A stretch of DNA of 5,944 nt from Candidatus Peribacteraceae bacterium (GTDB lineage: Bacteria > Patescibacteriota > Gracilibacteria > Peribacterales > Peribacteraceae): assembly GCA_028717505.1 (NCBI GenBank), contig JAQUNQ010000068.1, forward strand, positions 1 to 5,944, read 5' to 3'. The translations under genes and the position numbers were made by a program. Position 1 is the stretch's first letter. Every line of letters starts with the position of its first letter. Below are positions 4,674-5,944 of the stretch, in pieces. The notes beneath the pieces are model-generated. The model was given only the letters and a program-made list of their open reading frames with translations. It had not been told where the DNA came from and did no database searches.

Positions 4674-5944
4674 ATGGAACACACACATCAGACCGAGGTC
4701 ACAGGAAACCCTCTCCCCGAGCGTCGTCTGCTCGCCAGGTGGAGGGGCAGAGGTGGTGCGATGCAATACTCGCAGCCGATGCAATCCGGCCAGCCGGAGC
4801 AGCCCGAACAGGGCAAGCCCCTCTACGAGCGCCGTTCAGACCAGGAGGCTATTAGCAAGAAGATCGAGATGCATCAGGCGAAGTACAACGAGAAGAAGAG
4901 ACAGGTGGATATCACCCTGAATGCGATCGTGGCGCAGTTGACGGGCAATAAAGCGACAGAGCTGCTGGGTTGGAATCTTGAACAGCGCCAGGGATCCGCG
5001 GGGGTGGAGTATATGCAGGCGATGCAATCACTCGAGGCCATCAAACAGGAGCTGGGGCGGATTGAGGCAGGGGCGCGTGAAATCACACGTGCGGACAACT
5101 ACGAACATCAGATGGTCAAGGCAGAGAACGTCATCCAGCATCTCGAGGATCTCGCGAATCAGAACGGAGCAGGCATCAAAGACGAGGAGCGCTTCCACCA
5201 ACAGGCAGAGAAGGAATGGATCGATAAGATGATGGATGAGAAGGGCATCACGACTCAGCGCGTCCCCGGGACGAATGATCACACGCTCGATCTGCCGGAG
5301 GGTGTGGGCATCCTCATCACCGCAAACGGAGGCCTCGTGGAGGCAAAAGAGTACAACATCGCACCGGAGGACGTATTTTCCACGGGCCTTGCCTGGAGGG
5401 TTTCCCTCTCCCGCAAGCGCGTCATCATCCGTGAGCTCGGTGACGAATCCAGGCTTCCGCGGATTACACTCAGTATCAAAGGTACGAATTATGAAATGAC
5501 GCCGGAGCGGGTGAATAACCAACACAGGGATATCAAGTTCTCCTTCGTGGAGGTTCCCCCGCCCCCTCCCCCGCCTCCTCCCGAGAAAATTCCGACTCCC
5601 GAACCCGTCAAGCCGACTCCCGTGCCCGTCATTCCCCCGAAGCCAACGGTGGAGAAGCCCAAGCCTGCAGTAGAAAAGCCCAAGCCTGTCGTTGAGAAGC
5701 CCAAGCCTATCATTCCCCCGAAGCCAACGGTGGAGAAGCCCAAGCCTGCAGTCGAAAAGCCCAAGCCTGCAGTCGAAAAGCCCAAGCCTGTCGTTGAGAA
5801 GCCCAAGGATGTCATTCCCCCGAAGCCAACGGTGGAGAAGCCCAAGCCTGCAGTCGAAAAGCCCAAGCCTGTCGTTGAGAAGCCCAAGGATGTCATTCCC
5901 CCGAAGCCAACGGTGGAGAAGCCCAAGCCTGCCGTGGAAAAGCC
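4674..5944 (+). CDS. Large protein with coiled-coil, beta-rich middle and Lys/Pro/Glu repeat tail (C-terminus cut by window edge)
   Basis: The frame is open from ATG 4674 to the window end (423 residues visible). I recognise no family. Residues 1-50 are low-complexity, with an Arg-rich patch (ERRLLARWRGRGG at 16-28) and a Gln/Pro-rich segment. Residues about 52-192 are charged and helical, likely coiled coil. Residues about 204-292 look beta-rich (GVGILITANGGLVEAKEY at 210-227, WRVSLSRKRVIIREL at 241-255, RITLSIKGTNYEM at 263-275). A run of nine Pro at 295-303 leads into a TonB-like stiff tail from 304 onward, made of KPKPxVE heptads grouped in 27-residue units beginning IPPKPTVE at 320. No signal peptide or membrane helix is seen at the N-terminus, so export would need a C-terminal or unconventional signal not visible here. 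It follows the helical-bundle gene by 39 nt. A scaffold or envelope-spanning role is only suggested by the tail. Confidence 0.85.
   Translation, partial: MEHTHQTEVTGNPLPERRLLARWRGRGGAMQYSQPMQSGQPEQPEQGKPLYERRSDQEAISKKIEMHQAKYNEKKRQVDITLNAIVAQLTGNKATELLGWNLEQRQGSAGVEYMQAMQSLEAIKQELGRIEAGAREITRADNYEHQMVKAENVIQHLEDLANQNGAGIKDEERFHQQAEKEWIDKMMDEKGITTQRVPGTNDHTLDLPEGVGILITANGGLVEAKEYNIAPEDVFSTGLAWRVSLSRKRVIIRELGDESRLPRITLSIKGTNYEMTPERVNNQHRDIKFSFVEVPPPPPPPPPEKIPTPEPVKPTPVPVIPPKPTVEKPKPAVEKPKPVVEKPKPIIPPKPTVEKPKPAVEKPKPAVEKPKPVVEKPKDVIPPKPTVEKPKPAVEKPKPVVEKPKDVIPPKPTVEKPKPAVEK
5631..5944 (+). repeat. In-frame 81-nt tandem repeat array, incomplete at window edge
   Basis: Units begin at 5631, 5712, 5814 and 5895, each at ATTCCCCCGAAGCCAACGG. 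The spacings are 81, 102 and 81 nt. The 102-nt unit equals 81 plus one extra 21-nt heptad (encoding KPKPAVE) inside it. The units at 5631 and 5814 differ at only about 4 of 81 positions. Within each unit a 21-nt sub-repeat (AAGCCCAAGCCT plus VE-type codons) is itself iterated. All changes keep the frame. The array continues past the window, so its total length is unknown. Confidence 0.95.

Noticed and set aside
5489..5926. Minus-strand open frame coding a striking Gly/Phe/Ser/Thr repeat protein
   Set aside because: It is the complement of the in-frame Lys/Pro/Glu repeat of the plus-strand gene. The repetition comes from the DNA repeats, and the plus frame extends a long way upstream with normal protein character.
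5631..5944. CRISPR-like regular repeats
   Set aside because: The repeats are contiguous, in frame and without unique spacers, so they are a coding tandem repeat.

Overview
The window is a GC-rich, gene-dense bacterial segment with eight protein-coding genes, one of them cut by the right edge, and no RNA genes. TGA is used as an ordinary stop (for example at 3868-3870, 4241-4243 and 4632-4634), so the standard bacterial code fits. Most genes are small and of unrecognised family, none of the eight starts has a well-placed Shine-Dalgarno sequence, and several promoters sit so close to the ATG that the mRNAs should be leaderless. This fits a high-GC member of the Candidate Phyla Radiation, perhaps a Peregrinibacteria/Peribacteria-like lineage. 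That placement is an inference from gene style, not from a marker gene.

Left part (1-2732): a 375-residue helical protein of unknown function (minus strand) is divergent from a stand-alone ferredoxin-NADP reductase-like flavoprotein (plus). The flavoprotein converges, across a short G-rich gap, on a CofE-like F420-0:gamma-glutamyl ligase family protein (minus). These last two are the only genes with a confident family call.

Middle (2733-3492): the gap upstream of the CofE-like gene holds two adjacent 33-nt palindromic units in inverted orientation. Each forms a hairpin with an 11-nt loop. The loops are nearly complementary to each other, while the stem sequences differ between copies but stay self-complementary. 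Next comes a membrane-anchored extracytoplasmic protein (minus), divergent from a zinc-ribbon protein. Both of these starts lie exactly 7 nt beyond a TATACT box.

Right part (3493-5944): four genes run on the plus strand. They encode a four-cysteine zinc-ribbon protein, a small lipoprotein 4 nt downstream of it, a 102-residue all-helical protein with its own strong promoter, and a large protein. The large protein has a helical N-terminal half, a beta-rich middle, a nine-proline run and a Lys/Pro/Glu repeat tail built from near-identical 81-nt DNA repeats that run off the window. The lipoprotein, the helical protein and the repeat protein could be cell-envelope or structural components, but nothing in the sequence fixes their function. 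No CRISPR array, transposase or phage gene is visible.
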